Shown here in pieces: positions 10,199 to 22,126 of a DNA stretch of 64,000 bases; position 1 is the stretch's first letter, and each line of letters opens with the position of its first letter. A program made the position numbers and the translations under genes. Under the pieces are notes generated by a model, which was given only the letters and a program-made list of their open reading frames with translations, was not told where the DNA came from and ran no database searches. Origin of the DNA: Paragyromitra xinjiangensis (lineage: Eukaryota > Ascomycota > Pezizomycetes > Pezizales > Discinaceae); assembly GCA_038503065.1 (NCBI GenBank), contig JBCAMK010000002.1, positions 744,001 to 808,000 of the forward strand, written 5' to 3'.

Positions 10199-11566
10199 GC
10201 GAAAGAGAGATGGAGGTAGTCATTAACTGGGGGGACGAAAAATGGCAGAATGTGGGGTTAGATGGCCTGTTTCATTTTATTCGGTTGGCGGACTTCTCCA
10301 GGGAGTATTATCGCTTCAAGAGGGCCACGAGGACGCCGTCGCCCTGAGGAATCCAAGATAGACTACCCCGGTATAGACTACTTTTTATGTTGTCTTTTCT
10401 GGGTTTGTTTTTGGGGTATTTGGGGGAAGTATTGTAGTAGTATTGTAGTAGGATTGGGTTATTGTATTGGTTCAGGTGATTTTAGAAAGTTTGTTGTTCA
10501 ACAGTGGGCTGAGGCCCAACCGATTTAGTTAGCCTTATATAAAGATCAACTAGCATTGAAAAATTTCCCTCGCTTCAATTCCAAATGTCACGCCTATTGA
10601 GAGCTTGGAGCTCAAGTGTAACTTCTGTATCATATCATGTCACTCGGTAGGTATCCGGGGACTTGAGGGGTAGAATGATGCCTTGGTGTCCTGTTGGAGA
10701 GTCTAAAGACATATAGGATATAAAACAACTTACTATGCCGCTAGGTTAATGCATTAGATGAGAATCTTTGGATGCGCATGACACCATGATTCGGTGGCTA
10801 GTTTGCCATAGCATCATTCTGGAGTTACTTCAACGGTATGTCTGCTGATATTGGCTTTGGATGGGTTTATAAAGTAGTGGGAGCTTTTGTTAGAAATGGC
10901 CCAGGGCCAAGGTTAGGTAAATAGAAGTGAGAAGCACTAAATGACGGAAACATCGAGGGAGAAGAGGTTGTCGGTGATAAAAGCAGATGAGATGAATGAG
11001 TGATACATGGCTTGATGGGGAGATGGAGGAGGGAAGGATAGGGGAGGGAAGGAAGAGGAGGGGGAAGAGAAAGGAAGGGGGGGGGTTTATACTCGGATCA
11101 AGTTCGTTGTGTGCGCGGATCTTGAGTCACTATCTATGGAGTATTAGCCTAGGGGAGGTGTAGTCAGGCATCACGAGTAACATGGTGTAATCTGATTCTC
11201 TGATTCATCCTTAGAACTGCACTCTCACCCATACCCTAGGAATCCCGGACCGGCTGTGTTTGATTGAGAGTATACTAGTATATAGAACCAGCGGATCTTG
11301 GAGGAACAATTGATGGAAATGATACAGTATCCTTTTAGTTGGTTGTAGATATCTCGATGTTTCCCATCAGATTGCTCTGATATCGATAAGCGAGACGGAA
11401 ATCGCCGTCAATGTCATCATCATCATAATTATAATTAGTCGTCGGCCAATAGATCAACCGCTTCCGACTCACGACAAACTCTTCCGAATCAACTTCTCTT
11501 CTTCTCTATTTACTTCTTCGTCTTTGGTTAATTGCAAACCTCAGCATCTATCCATCCTCTTTCACC
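10199..11566. other. Intergenic with purine tract
   Basis: The first ~130 bases probably hold the displaced C-terminal codons of the preceding gene (stop near 10347). The remainder has no recognisable coding content. A long purine-only tract lies at about 11016-11085, and pyrimidine-rich sequence just before 11567 looks like a fungal promoter/leader. Confidence 0.5.
11016..11085 (+). repeat. Polypurine tract
   Basis: About 70 bases consist almost only of A and G, ending in a run of nine G, with just a few pyrimidines near the left end. Such tracts can form triplex DNA and are common in fungal promoters. It lies about 480 bp upstream of the ABC1-kinase gene. Function is not shown. Confidence 0.6.
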
Positions 11567-13635
11567 ATGCTCCTCTTTCGTGGTCGTCCCCCACCTTTCG
11601 CCGCTCATTCCCGACGTTTCCTCTCATCTCGAGTTTCTGCCTTCGTCCCGCCACCTCCGGAATCTCTTCCTAAACCCCGAGCTCCCCGAGTCGGATACCC
11701 ACGACTCAGGAAATATGGTCGTCGCCTTTTCTATGTCTCTACGATCACCGGCACGCTTTACCTCGCCGATGTATACCTAAACTACGCGACCCTAACCCGC
11801 AACTTTCATACCATTGGGACGTGCTCCCTTATCGCACTTGACTACAAACTCAACTTCCAGCCTTCAAAATCCTCCCGGCAGCTCTCACGTCTTCATGAAC
11901 GTACCGCAGATCGTCTACTGGATTTATGTCTCACTAACGGGGGACTGTACCAAAAAATGGGGCAAGCGATCGCAATGCAGAGTGCGGTGCTGCCGCCGGT
12001 ATTCCAAGAAAAGTTTTCACAGTTCTTCGATGAGACACCACAGGCAGGGTGGAAAGAGGTGGAAAGGGTTCTACGAGAAGAGTTTGCTGATCATCCACTA
12101 GTAAAGAATAGTACGGGAGAGTTGGTAGACCGCTTATTCATGCCCGGGAGCTGGGAACGTAAAGCTGTAGGAAGCGCAAGCGTTGCGCAGGTCCATAGGG
12201 CGCGATTAAAGACTGGAGAGCTGGTCGCAGTGAAGGTGCAGAAACCGTGGATTGAACGGCAGGTCGGGTTGGATTTGTGGGTGTTTGAGTGAGTATGCGA
12301 CCCACGCCTCCGTAGAACGGGAGACCAATTAATAGCTGATATTGATTTGGGTTATAATAGAACAGTGACTTATTTCTTCTCCGAGAAACTCTTCGCTCTT
12401 CCATTATCTTACTTCGCACCGTACATCTCCGCTCGTCTTTTGCAAGAAACTGATTTCCTTAACGAAGCCTCCAATGCCGAACGCATGCGCGAATTTGTCG
12501 CCTCAGAAGCATCGCTGAAAGACCGCGTCCACATCCCAAAAGTCTATCACGACCTCTCTACCCGCCGAGTAATGGTCGCCGAGTGGATCGACGGGGTTGG
12601 AGTCGCAGAGCGAGAGATCCTCAAAGGACAGTATCGCGGCGACCGATGGGTTGGCCACGAACAAGGCACTCCCGCATCAGTAGTGGTGAGAGAAGGTCCA
12701 CGGAGGAGAATCCGCGGGGAAGGGATTGGAGCCTGGGATAAGAAACATGAGAAACGCAAATCAATATACGGTCTTGGCCTTAGCGAGAGAGACATCATGA
12801 AAAGCATGGTCGACCTCTTCTGCGCACAAATGTTTCTTTTCGGCTGGGTCCACTGCGATCCGCATCCTGGGAACATCCTGATCCGGCGTAAACCTGATGG
12901 CAAGCCGGAGCTCATCCTCCTCGACCACGGCCTGTACATCTCCACCACACCAGAGTTCCGGCGGCAGTATGCACAGTTCTGGAAAGCCCTGCTCACTTTC
13001 GATAACACCACAATCAATAGAGTCGCTGAAGAATGGGGCATTGGGAATAGTGACCTATTTGCGAGCGCGACGCTGCTGAGGCCGTACACTGGTGGTAATA
13101 ATGATATTGCTAAGATTGTGAGTGGCGGAGAGGAGGAAGGGAGCGCAAAAACGGCATATGAAGCGCACGTGATGATGAGGCAAAAGATGGGCGAATTTTT
13201 GAGCGATCAGGAGAAGATGCCAAAGGAACTGCTTTTTATTGGGAGGAATTTGAGGATTGTGCAGGCAAATAATCAGTTTGTTTTCCATTCTGCTATCTTA
13301 ATTTCCTCCCCAACTTCTCCATGTGCTAACGACTCTATCTGGATAGAGCTCTTGGTTCCCCTGTCAATCGTATTAAAATAATCGCCAACTGGGCATCCCT
13401 CTCACTAACGCGTTTCCCTCCTTCTGAAGGCGGCGATGGCTTTTTTAAGGGGTGGCTGAAACATATGGTCTTCAAATTCGTCGTTTTTGGTCTCGATATG
13501 GTGTTTTGGTGGGGGAGGGTCACGCAAGCTGTTACTGGGGGCGCTGGTTTCGAGGATAAACTAGAAGAACGAATGAGGAGAGTAGCAAGGGAGGAGTTGG
13601 GAGTGGAGTTGAATCATGCGGTTTTTGAAGGATAG
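11567..13635 (+). CDS. Mitochondrial ABC1/ADCK-type atypical kinase, MCP2/ADCK1-like
   Basis: Three exons, 11567-12288, 12361-13275 and 13347-13635, give 641 aa with consistent phases. The Arg/Pro-rich N-terminus looks like a mitochondrial presequence, followed by a hydrophobic patch (YVSTITGTLYLADVYL). ABC1K signatures are present: the KxGQ motif (KMGQ, about 130), the Ala-rich nucleotide loop variant GSASVAQVH (about 201), VAVKVQ for the ATP-binding Lys, HCDPHPGN (about 404) for the catalytic loop, and DHG (about 427) where classical kinases have DFG. The layout matches the yeast Mcp2/human ADCK1 branch, which supports mitochondrial lipid homeostasis at the inner membrane; Coq8-type members act in ubiquinone synthesis. 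An insertion of about 40 residues lies before the catalytic loop. The last donor, gtttgt, is non-canonical but is fixed by the conserved NNQALGSPVNRI reading across the junction. Confidence 0.88.
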
Positions 13636-14245
13636 AGGAGTACGATGGGAAAAGTTCTTCGTGTGGTTTGGGTAATAAGGTTTAGACTAGAGCTGTAACT
13701 GGAATCGTGGGGTTTGTGGATGGGCTGGGTTTAGGTGTATTGTATATATGGGAAACGAATCTCTTCTCGTGTATTTTGATGGTTAAAGTTCGATTCAAGG
13801 GCGAATGTCCTAGGGAAATCTTCTATAAAGGAAATATTATCGGGAGAATAGGTTAGTGAGTGGTTTGGTGGGGAAATGACCGAGCCTCAATCGTATCGGG
13901 AGCTGTGATGTGGCCGTTGTAGGACCGTGGAGTGGATTCAGGAGTAGGAGGCTAGGAAATAACAACTTCCCTTTCCATTTTTTTCCGTTGCTCCATTGCC
14001 ATACCTAGTTCCTGAGCCGCCATAGCCCAAGGGCTGGATGCGTGTATGATTTATCTATCTATCTATGCCTAGTTCTTGAAGTTAGATCAAGTGATTTCCC
14101 ATGTTTGGTCTTTGTGGTTGATCGGTTTATCTTAGCTGTGGTTTTAGGGTAGTGGTCGTAACACATGGCTACTGGTTATGCGTCCCAGAATCATCAATTG
14201 TTCTCGTTCGAAATGGGACTAGCTGTTGTTGTGTAACTATACAAT

Positions 14246-14277
14246 TCACATGGTTTTTTCGGTTGAAAACCATGTGA
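14246..14277. repeat. Perfect 12-bp inverted repeat with 8-nt loop
   Basis: TCACATGGTTTT is followed after eight bases by its exact reverse complement AAAACCATGTGA. It lies about 600 bp past the kinase gene and is too far away to be its obvious 3' end signal. It may be a regulatory dyad or a tiny mobile-element relic. Confidence 0.6.
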
Positions 14278-14308
14278 GGTAGTTTATATATTTGTGCAGC
14301 TGTCGTGC

Positions 14309-14348
14309 TTTTTGAGTTTTGAGTTTTGAGTTTTGAGTTTTGGGGTTT
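14309..14348. repeat. Tandem repeat of TTTTGAG
   Basis: At least four uninterrupted copies of the 7-mer TTTTGAG, then a degenerate unit ending GGGGTTTT. It is a simple minisatellite. Confidence 0.8.
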
Positions 14349-15534
14349 TAATTTATCTTTGTTTTTAGGCTGTTTTTAGCAGCGGCACCCTCGCGAGGGC
14401 CCTAAAGGCTTAGCTCGGTCTGACACTATGTACTTAACGTTTGCATATGATCGGTTAGTATATACCGTTGTCTGATTTCAGAAGCATGATTACGGTGGAC
14501 GGGTTTTGCGGCTAAGAGGAATTTCTCGTTTAGATACGGCATTGGAGGCCACTACGGGGAAGCCGGTTCTCTGGGTCGGTGGGTTACATATAGTTCAGTA
14601 ATTGTTAGCCTGTGGGAGATAGACGTTTTAAATGGTGAGGGGCTTTGTGATAGGCTCTAGCATTTCGAGGATTAGGCGTCCTCCGGCAATTCGGGGCGGT
14701 CCGAAGTTTTCATTTGGTTTAGGTAAAGTAATATTTTATCTACCTAACTAAACAGAATTATGGGCAAAGATTCCATACCTCGGCAACAACGCTGTGATTC
14801 CTGCTTGAAAGTATGTAGCTGATACATCCCTAGGTGGCAAACGAAATAGGTCAAGTTTTTGTCTATCTGTAATAGTACCAGTTGATGGCACAGCTAGGTG
14901 TTCATTTGGCAAAGTACATAACTCGGTAATCTGCCCAGATCTCCCTTGAATTTCTAACATTCGGGGGGTCCGAGACATGTCACTTAGTAGCTTTTCGCTC
15001 GCTTCTCCACAGTTTCTGTTTGAAAAAACGTAATTGGGGGAACACACCCACCTGCCTGTTCCATCCTGGCTGCCACGAGCGGGGTGGCGGGCTGACCCGG
15101 GTTTTCGGGCAAGATGCAACGTTACCAGGATAGAGCTGGTATTTTTTAAGTTTACCAATAGGGCTCTAGGGATATTCGACTATTGATGTTGGGATAGAAT
15201 TGGTTGGTTGGGGGTATATGTAACTATGTTCTCTGGGGTTTCCTTTCAACGGGTTTGGATTTTGAAAACGTAACCTAGTTTTTTAATTTCAAGTTATGGG
15301 CCGCACTGATTTTAGGTATTATGACCTGTTTGGATGATTTATCCCTGGGGCTAAGATCTCTGGACGTTTGCGATGTTCACAAGAATTCATGGCCATCATG
15401 TCCAAGCACTCGTAGTTTATGGTCATTAACAGTGTTGTATTTTCAACAATTAGACATGGAAAGCCATGAGAATATTCTGCTGGTTGCTTATGGTCATAAA
15501 CTAAGAAATAAACAGATAGGAAAATAATTCGCTT

Positions 15535-17942
15535 TTAACCACAGAAGCTATCGCCAGGGCATCCCGTAGAAACGCCATACTCCCCAGGCCCAACACCTGC
15601 AATCTCTAGGACTGCGTTTACAACACCACCAAGCCCTTCACCTGCGATCATACCGGCAGCAATTGCGTAGCAAAGCAGGTCAAAGCTAACAGCGTTCTTC
15701 TTGGCCCAGAAATACGCAATAATAGCACCCGTCAACATCGCACTGGAGTATTGGGTCGCGGGGAGAACGAAAGCAAGGCCCATGGCCATGAAGTTTGGAA
15801 CCCAAACTCGGTATTTTTCGCGATGGCCAACGAGAAAGTTGTGGCGGAACAGAACAACGATGATAGAGAGGATAGCGAAGCAGATGGAGAAGATTCCAGA
15901 TGACGGGGGAACTGGGAGACTGGGTGCGGTGACGGCAACAGCGACGGCTCTCCAGGCGGCGACAGAGGGTGCACTGAAAGTGCAGTGTTCGGCTTCAACG
16001 TCCAGGACACAGGGATACGCCTTCATAAAAAGGATGAACATGCCGGGAGACAGAAACATGGCGACGATTGATCCCATGGCTTGGGCGTACCATTGGAGTT
16101 TAGGAGGGGTGCTCAACAAGAAACCAACGCGGAAGTCGACGACAAGGTCGGTACTCTGAGAAGCAGCTCCTGAGGCAATAGCACCTCCGATTAGGTTCAT
16201 CTTTTGCGCAGTTATAGGGTCGTATCCAGCACCGGAAGTAGCACCACCAAGAATAAGTTGAGTGGCCTTAGCAGCGGTAGTGAGAGGGGTGGTATCAGTC
16301 ACACCGGTGCACTGGATAGCGAGGAAAGCAAAAATGAAACCTAAGAGAACAGCGAGAATTGACATCCCGACATCAAGGTGGTATTGCAAAGCAAGGACAA
16401 TGCAAGTCGCGACGATGATGACAATCAGTCCAGGACCCCACTGCCACATCTGAACCTGATCATCCTCGCTAGCGGGATCCTTAACGACATGTTCGGCCTT
16501 GATATGACTTTGTTTCTCCAGGAATGTGGAGTTTTTTCCGACTTTTCTAACGGCGGCGTTCATGGCCATAGCGATCCCCTTCCAGGCGCTTTTTAGGGCG
16601 AACCAGATGAGTTTGTACTGGACACCGAGCTCAGCAAAAGAAGCGGCAATCATGACAAGGACGCCAGGCCATAGAAGCCAGTAACGTGGTGAAGGGTTAT
16701 GGACAGGGTCCTCGAGACCAAATGAATAGAAGCTGACCAAATTACCCCATTTCTCGTATTGCGGGTCTTCAGGAGAGAACCAAGCAACACCTGAAGCCAT
16801 ACCGTTATGAACGAGACCAGGTCCAATAATACCTTTTCGGGTATTAGTAAAGTATCATTCATAATATAGGGTAGGAAAAGCTCACCCCACGCAAGAACAG
16901 AGCCAGCGAAGAAGGAGATAGCCGGGTTGAGACCGACAAGCATCCCACTGCCAATGAACGCGGGAGTGAATTCGTAGATCCAACCCCAGTTTTCAACGGC
17001 AAGAGCGGCGCTGTGATACCCAGACCATACGTGAAACCAAGAAAACATGTGCCAATCCCAAAGAATTCCAGGGACGTAAGAGGCCGCGACACGGTAGGAA
17101 ATACAAAAAATAAAGGTGATTGCTAAAGCGCGGGTCTTTTTCTTTGCAATTTCACCTCCATTTCCTGTAATTGAATGCATAGAAGCAATGGTCATGGCAG
17201 TCGCAGTCGCAGTAGGGAAAACAAGCTTCAGTTCACGGGCAACGTGGATGATGAAGAATTTTCGCACTTAAATAGGTCAGTAACCCGTAGCTCAAGACTT
17301 CAACACCTGACGTAAAAACTTACATGGTGTAGCGAAGAATATTCCATAATATGCCGAAACAATAGTGAATGTAAGAAGCCGTGGGAAATCAGATACAGGG
17401 TCATTTAGGAGCTTCAACTGATATAGGGCCGGAATGGCGGAGATAAAGATACCACCAAGGCCTCCAGCAGCAGTAGCAGAAGTTTGGACAATAGAGTTTT
17501 CCTTGGGGCCAAATGAACCACCGAGAATCGGGAAATTCTCTCCAAAAGTCTTGCTGAAGAAGGTAAGGATACCGAAACCGAAGATGGCGCCGAATAAGTT
17601 AGCACCGAAAGTCCAACCAGTCTTCAACCCTATATGTAGCCAAAAAAGTCAGAATATAGTTATCTAAAACTCCATTCCGAATGGTCTTTTTGACGTACCA
17701 AGATACACATTAGAGGCATTGACTAAGCCACCTAAAATACACCCAACGAGAACCGCACGGACAGTGAGGATTCGATCATGAGGTTCCACTGGCGCATTCG
17801 GGTCTATAGGGAAAGGGACAAAAGGATCTGACTCTGCTTCGTCATGGACGCTATCAGTCTCATCTTTGATATCTGCCTTTGCGTCGTAAGGGTCTTGGTG
17901 GGCCTGTTGCCCCCCTGTAATCTCGACACTGTGGGAAGCCAT
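15535..17942 (-). CDS. OPT-superfamily oligopeptide transporter
   Basis: Four exons on the minus strand: 17942-17699, 17629-17324, 17266-16886, 16832-15535. They give 742 aa with all phases closing. The soluble acidic N-terminus (about 65 residues, ending in PHDRILTVRAVLVG) leads into many hydrophobic segments. The reading across the first junction, NVYLGLKTGWTFGANL, and the later SFFAGSVLAWGIIGPGLV and EGLGGVVNAVL are typical of OPT (PF03169) members of the YSL-like/yeast YGL114W branch. Such proteins are proton-coupled importers of small peptides or metal chelates in the plasma or vacuolar membrane. The substrate cannot be inferred here. The acceptor AAG before exon 4 is less common than CAG/TAG, but the WGIIGP reading supports it. 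Confidence 0.9.
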
Positions 17943-19716
17943 TGCCTCTTCGTACTCTTTACTCGACCGTCAAGAATGACCTCAAGTTAATGGGACGGAT
18001 AAGAAGCGGAGAAAGTGAATAGATGGTAAAAAGGTGGCACGACCTCCTTATTATGCTTTCCTGGTAGTAGATATCCTCCTAGCGAAAATATTAGCCGCTA
18101 TTCGTGTGCCACGATATCTATCACTTTCACAAGCCCACGTTATCTTCTTGCTTCTTTCCCCACATAAGAAGGAGAGACGGAAGTCGTGTGTATGCATGTC
18201 ACCTGTAGCCCGTCGCCACAGCCAACCTTGGTCCATACCTTGTGCTTATTCTCACTATCGCTCCCGGAATGTAGTAGCATTTCTTCCAAACTCCTCGGAT
18301 GATACCCACTGGATTAGAGTAAAGATACTGATCCCTTGCATTCACTCACTGCTCCCGACTTGCCGCGCTCTATGAGATCCTGTACTCTTTACATTTCCAT
18401 GCAACTTGCGTGTAGAACGTGAGACAAGGCATGCGGCAAAATCGTCCGTTAGCAAGCAAAGTGAGGTCAGGGCCTAGGATACACATCGCGGGAAGCCACC
18501 AATTCTGTGGTTGTGAAGGCTTCTGGGCATTGATGAGAGTGGATCGTGATCTGTTTCAAATTCTTTCTCCGGACGTTTTCCCCTTTTGGAATGGTTAGAT
18601 AAGTCTAGGTCCGTCCGTTTCAACCTTAATTGGCAGCTCAATTGTTCAAAAAAGCAATTACCCGACATGGACCCTCAAGACATGATTTCTTATCAACAGG
18701 CCATCTTGATAGGCTGAGAAAACTCTAATGATTATCCTTTAAGATAAAGAACTCCCGTGTTCTATTTCGAAAGCTGGCTCGAGGCTATGGAGTTGTGGGC
18801 AACTGCACTAGCTCAAGGTAATGAGCTAGGGACCTTAAATTAGCGACCGACCAGCTCTTGCCCTAGGCCACTAGGTGACGATTGAGCTTCAATCATTCAA
18901 GTATAGCCCTAAACTTGTCACTAGAACCTCTCTTATTGGATCTCTTTCTCGAATTCAAATTCCTGGCGGGGGCTGCCGGAGGCTCACTTATCACCCAGTT
19001 CACAAATCCTTGTTGCGTAGAAAATTAACCGTGATTCATGCGATGTCTCTCCAATCATATGCCAGATTCGTAACGGACCTCAAAACGGCAGGTAGCCTAC
19101 CAATTTTCGGTACCCATGTAAGCAATGCACGGAAATCGATCTTAGCCCGCCAAAAACAGCTCCGATTTTTTCTCCACATAAAAGAATGAAATACACTAAA
19201 ATTGCCGAAGGTTTTCATCCAGATTAATCTCTATACAAACAGCTAGTTTATCCTGCGCTACTTGAGCTCTGGCTTTAGTAACTACAGTATATTTACATGT
19301 ACACATGTGCAAACTTACATGCAGTGGCCTGGTGTTCACATATTTATTCGGGAACAGAATACTATAGATATACAGCTATGGGAATTCTAGAGAATTGTGT
19401 GATGCGAGTAACTAAGTCAGAAATGGCACTGGATTCGATAACGATGGTTGCAAACATGGGAAAATGTTTTGAAATGGAGACAACGTATTTACTTCGTCTA
19501 TTTTTCCCAATTTTTTGATAATGATACAGAGCCTGTAGCCCCCCCAAAGTTGCAAAATGCGTCTCCGCCCATCACTAACGCAATGCAGTTGGCACCAAAT
19601 TCCTCACGTGGCAACTGACATTCGGCTATCAAAGCTCACGATTCTTAGTCCATGCATGGGGGGGTAGTAGTTGGGAGGAAAACATTTCACCGGTCACCTC
19701 CGAAAAATCAATCACC
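17943..19716. other. Intergenic between OPT and SCO1 genes
   Basis: This contains the promoter of the OPT gene (leftward) and the 3' side of SCO1. Open frames of up to 113 codons show no likeness to known proteins. A weak dyad (TAGCTCA...TGAGCTA) lies near 18807-18828. Confidence 0.5.
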
Positions 19717-22126
19717 TCAGCGCTTTAGTGGCCCCTTCCAGTCCCCGATATGGTCGCTAATGATCTTCGCCGCTTGCCCAGGGGTATGCTGCCTCCCAAG
19801 CGCTTCAACAAAATCACCCTCGGGATCTAATTGAAAGAAATAGATTCTCCCTCCGAAGGAGGGGAAGTGATCATCAGTTAGCCATATTAGATAAAGAGGT
19901 AATTGAGGGCGAATGAAAGAAACGGCGAAAAATAAAGAAGTGGGGCCGGGGGTGAGGGGACAGTGGTTCAAGGCGAGGGTATCATGTCGCGATTTGCCTT
20001 GGCACAACTAGGTAAGAAAACATCCACCAGGTTCCTCCCCATGTGAATGTAGAGGCAATGTCCCCCAAGCTGGCGAATCACAGCTGCACGCACAACTTCT
20101 CTGCGTGATACCATAGCTCCTGTAAAAGAACTTCGCGAAGTTCCGCATAGCTCTAGGAAGCAGGGGAAGGGCGGCAGTGTAGTGGCGATACGAAAAAAAA
20201 CCAGGGTAAATGCATTGCTCAATTCAAGGAACAAAAGAAAACTTAGTTCGGAAACATACCCATGAGATAGAAGTAGATCGAGTGATCCACGAGATAGTCC
20301 TGGCCTGGTTTGATATCAGGTGGCGTGGAAAAGTACACGCGATATGATTTGCAGGTCTGCTTTATTTGATCGTACGTGCCTATATAACAGCCCATCGGTT
20401 AGACTCGGCCAAAAATTGATTGAGGAAGATTTAACAGAGCCTGGGTTCAAGCAATAGTAGATCTATGCTTTGTCGAGGTCATGAGTAAAAGATAATTACC
20501 TGTCAACCCAACGAGGTTTGGGTGGAACTCGGCTAGATATTCCTTCATCTGTGCGGCAGAGTTAGTATAGTCATGCCAATTGCAACGCGAACAGATATCT
20601 TAAAATATATCGTCCTAGCTCGTGAACTGTTGGAATGAAATAGAAATTGATCCGAATATGAGGTTCGAGAGAAGATATGTAACTCACTACTGGAGGGGAA
20701 TCCCTAGCGGGATCGCAAGTGATGAAGATTGGTGTCATGACGTCTCCATTTTTCTTTTTAACCACTGTGACAGTATAGTTAGTAACTCTCAAATCGCTGC
20801 AATGCCGTACCAGCTTCTTTTACACTGAAATAAATCAACATGAAAATTTGAATAGTTGAAATATAAATGTAAGGACTAAGAGATGTTTTTTGACGGTACT
20901 AAAAATACCAAGAGGGAAATGAACTTTTGTGTGTAATCTTTGGTGCGTACAGGTACATAATTGGTCGCGTTGCCACGCTGGGAAATTTGGGTTATGCGTT
21001 TCCTGGGTTAGGTTGGAAAGGGGTATAGAAAGGGTAGATACCGTATTATCTCGGGAATAGGGAAATGGCCTGGACTAGACACTTCTAAATCGGTCTTCCA
21101 AAAGGCCCGGGAAAATGTCAAAAGTGACTGCTGAGCATCAGAAATTGTTGCCTAGTCGATAATTTACTTCCATGATAGAGTAATTTTAGTTAAAGTATTT
21201 CTGTCTAGCCTAGTCCAGGCCAGTTTCCTATTCCCGAGATAATACGGTAGGTGACTATAAACTGTGGAATTACTTAAAGTAATCAGAAGGAGTAAGGACA
21301 AATTCGAATGATACCAATTAGGAGCAAACGGGGCTCTGAAAATCCCATGTTGTGGTATGCCAGGCGTGTGATGGGAGCTGAAATTTGATGGAACGTAAAA
21401 CCTTGGGGGGAACTTACGATCAATCATTTCTGCCATTTTATCGAGTTCTTCGGGGCAAATATCAGGGCAGTGTGTGAAGCCAAAATAAACCTGTCAAAGC
21501 CTGCATCAGCTAACATTCTATTAAGGGTTTCTTCCAATTGGAGATGCCAAAAAGGTATCGCTTCTCGATGATCCATCACGCTTTAGCTCTCTATATCACC
21601 ACTACTTAGCGACTCACCAGCATGAATTTTCCTCGCCAGTCCTCATCCTTCCTTTCCTTTCCCTCTTGATCGATCAGATTCAACGGCCCTCCAACTTTTG
21701 GTTTTCCAACGCCTTTCGACATTTCGGCAATCCTTCTGCGTTCCATCCTAGCTTTTTCTGTGCGGAAATAAAGTGTTAACCCAACACCGGATAGGAGAAA
21801 GAGAAGCCCAGCTTTCCATGAGAATGGCTGTATTGATAGCAACCAGTTAGCCAAACGGCAAAGTATACGTTAGACGAGAGATAGGAAGATAGAAGCAGGG
21901 TGCTTACTCCGCTGCGGTAACGAGATTTAGCTTCCTCCACTGTCTTGAACTTTCTGGAAGCCGAAGTATGAAATCCAACCTTTGATGCTGGTTTGCACGG
22001 GAGAGACCTCGGTCGGGCTGGTGTGAAACATTGGATTGATGTAAGTCCGTGAGCAGTGAAGATTTTTCTCCTTGGGCCAGCGAACGCTGACTGTGCAAGG
22101 CGAACCGAGGGCATATAGGAGATCAT
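19717..22126 (-). CDS. SCO1: SCO1-like mitochondrial copper chaperone for cytochrome c oxidase
   Basis: Seven exons on the minus strand: 22126-21908, 21827-21618, 21490-21418, 20764-20688, 20548-20500, 20379-20260, 19826-19717. They total 858 nt (285 aa) with every phase consistent. SCO1 delivers copper to the CuA site of Cox2 in the intermembrane space. The N-terminus is Arg/Ser-rich with no acidic residues (mitochondrial targeting). A membrane segment lies at about 78-95 ([17 protein letters not shown]). The thioredoxin-like domain carries the copper ligands CPDIC (Cys151, Cys155) and a downstream His (about His242, LVDHSIYFY). [11 protein letters not shown] and [23 protein letters not shown] are family hallmarks. 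Intron 3 (21417-20765) contains a MITE-like foldback, and the last intron (20259-19827) is unusually long at about 430 nt. An alternative start is the ATG at 22114, four codons in. Confidence 0.92.
21039..21249. mobile_element. MITE-like foldback inside SCO1 intron 3
   Basis: The left arm starts TACCGTATTATCTCGGGAAT, and the right arm read on the minus strand starts identically, with about 43 nt matching apart from an indel and a substitution. The TGGCCTGGACTAG block is also shared. TA lies at both outer ends (21039-21040, 21248-21249). The interior (~120 bp) is non-coding. The element is in the middle of a ~650-nt intron and is spliced out in the model. Its ends resemble the element at 4747-4995. 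Confidence 0.75.

Larger units (their letters stand above)
13636..15534. other. Intergenic, repeats only
   Basis: I recognise no gene. A 136-codon open frame on the minus strand (14748-15158) has no family likeness, and I do not call it. Structured items are a perfect 12-bp hairpin (14246-14277), a TTTTGAG tandem array and a CCCTCGCGAGGG palindrome (14388-14399). Confidence 0.5.

Noticed and set aside
14748..15158. 136-codon open frame on the minus strand
   Set aside because: No recognisable motifs, Ser/Arg-rich random-looking composition, no splice partners, and it sits in repeat-bearing intergenic DNA.
19968..20234. 88-codon frame on the SCO1 strand
   Set aside because: Lies wholly inside the last SCO1 intron; joining it in frame would disrupt the conserved FYLMDPEGD reading.
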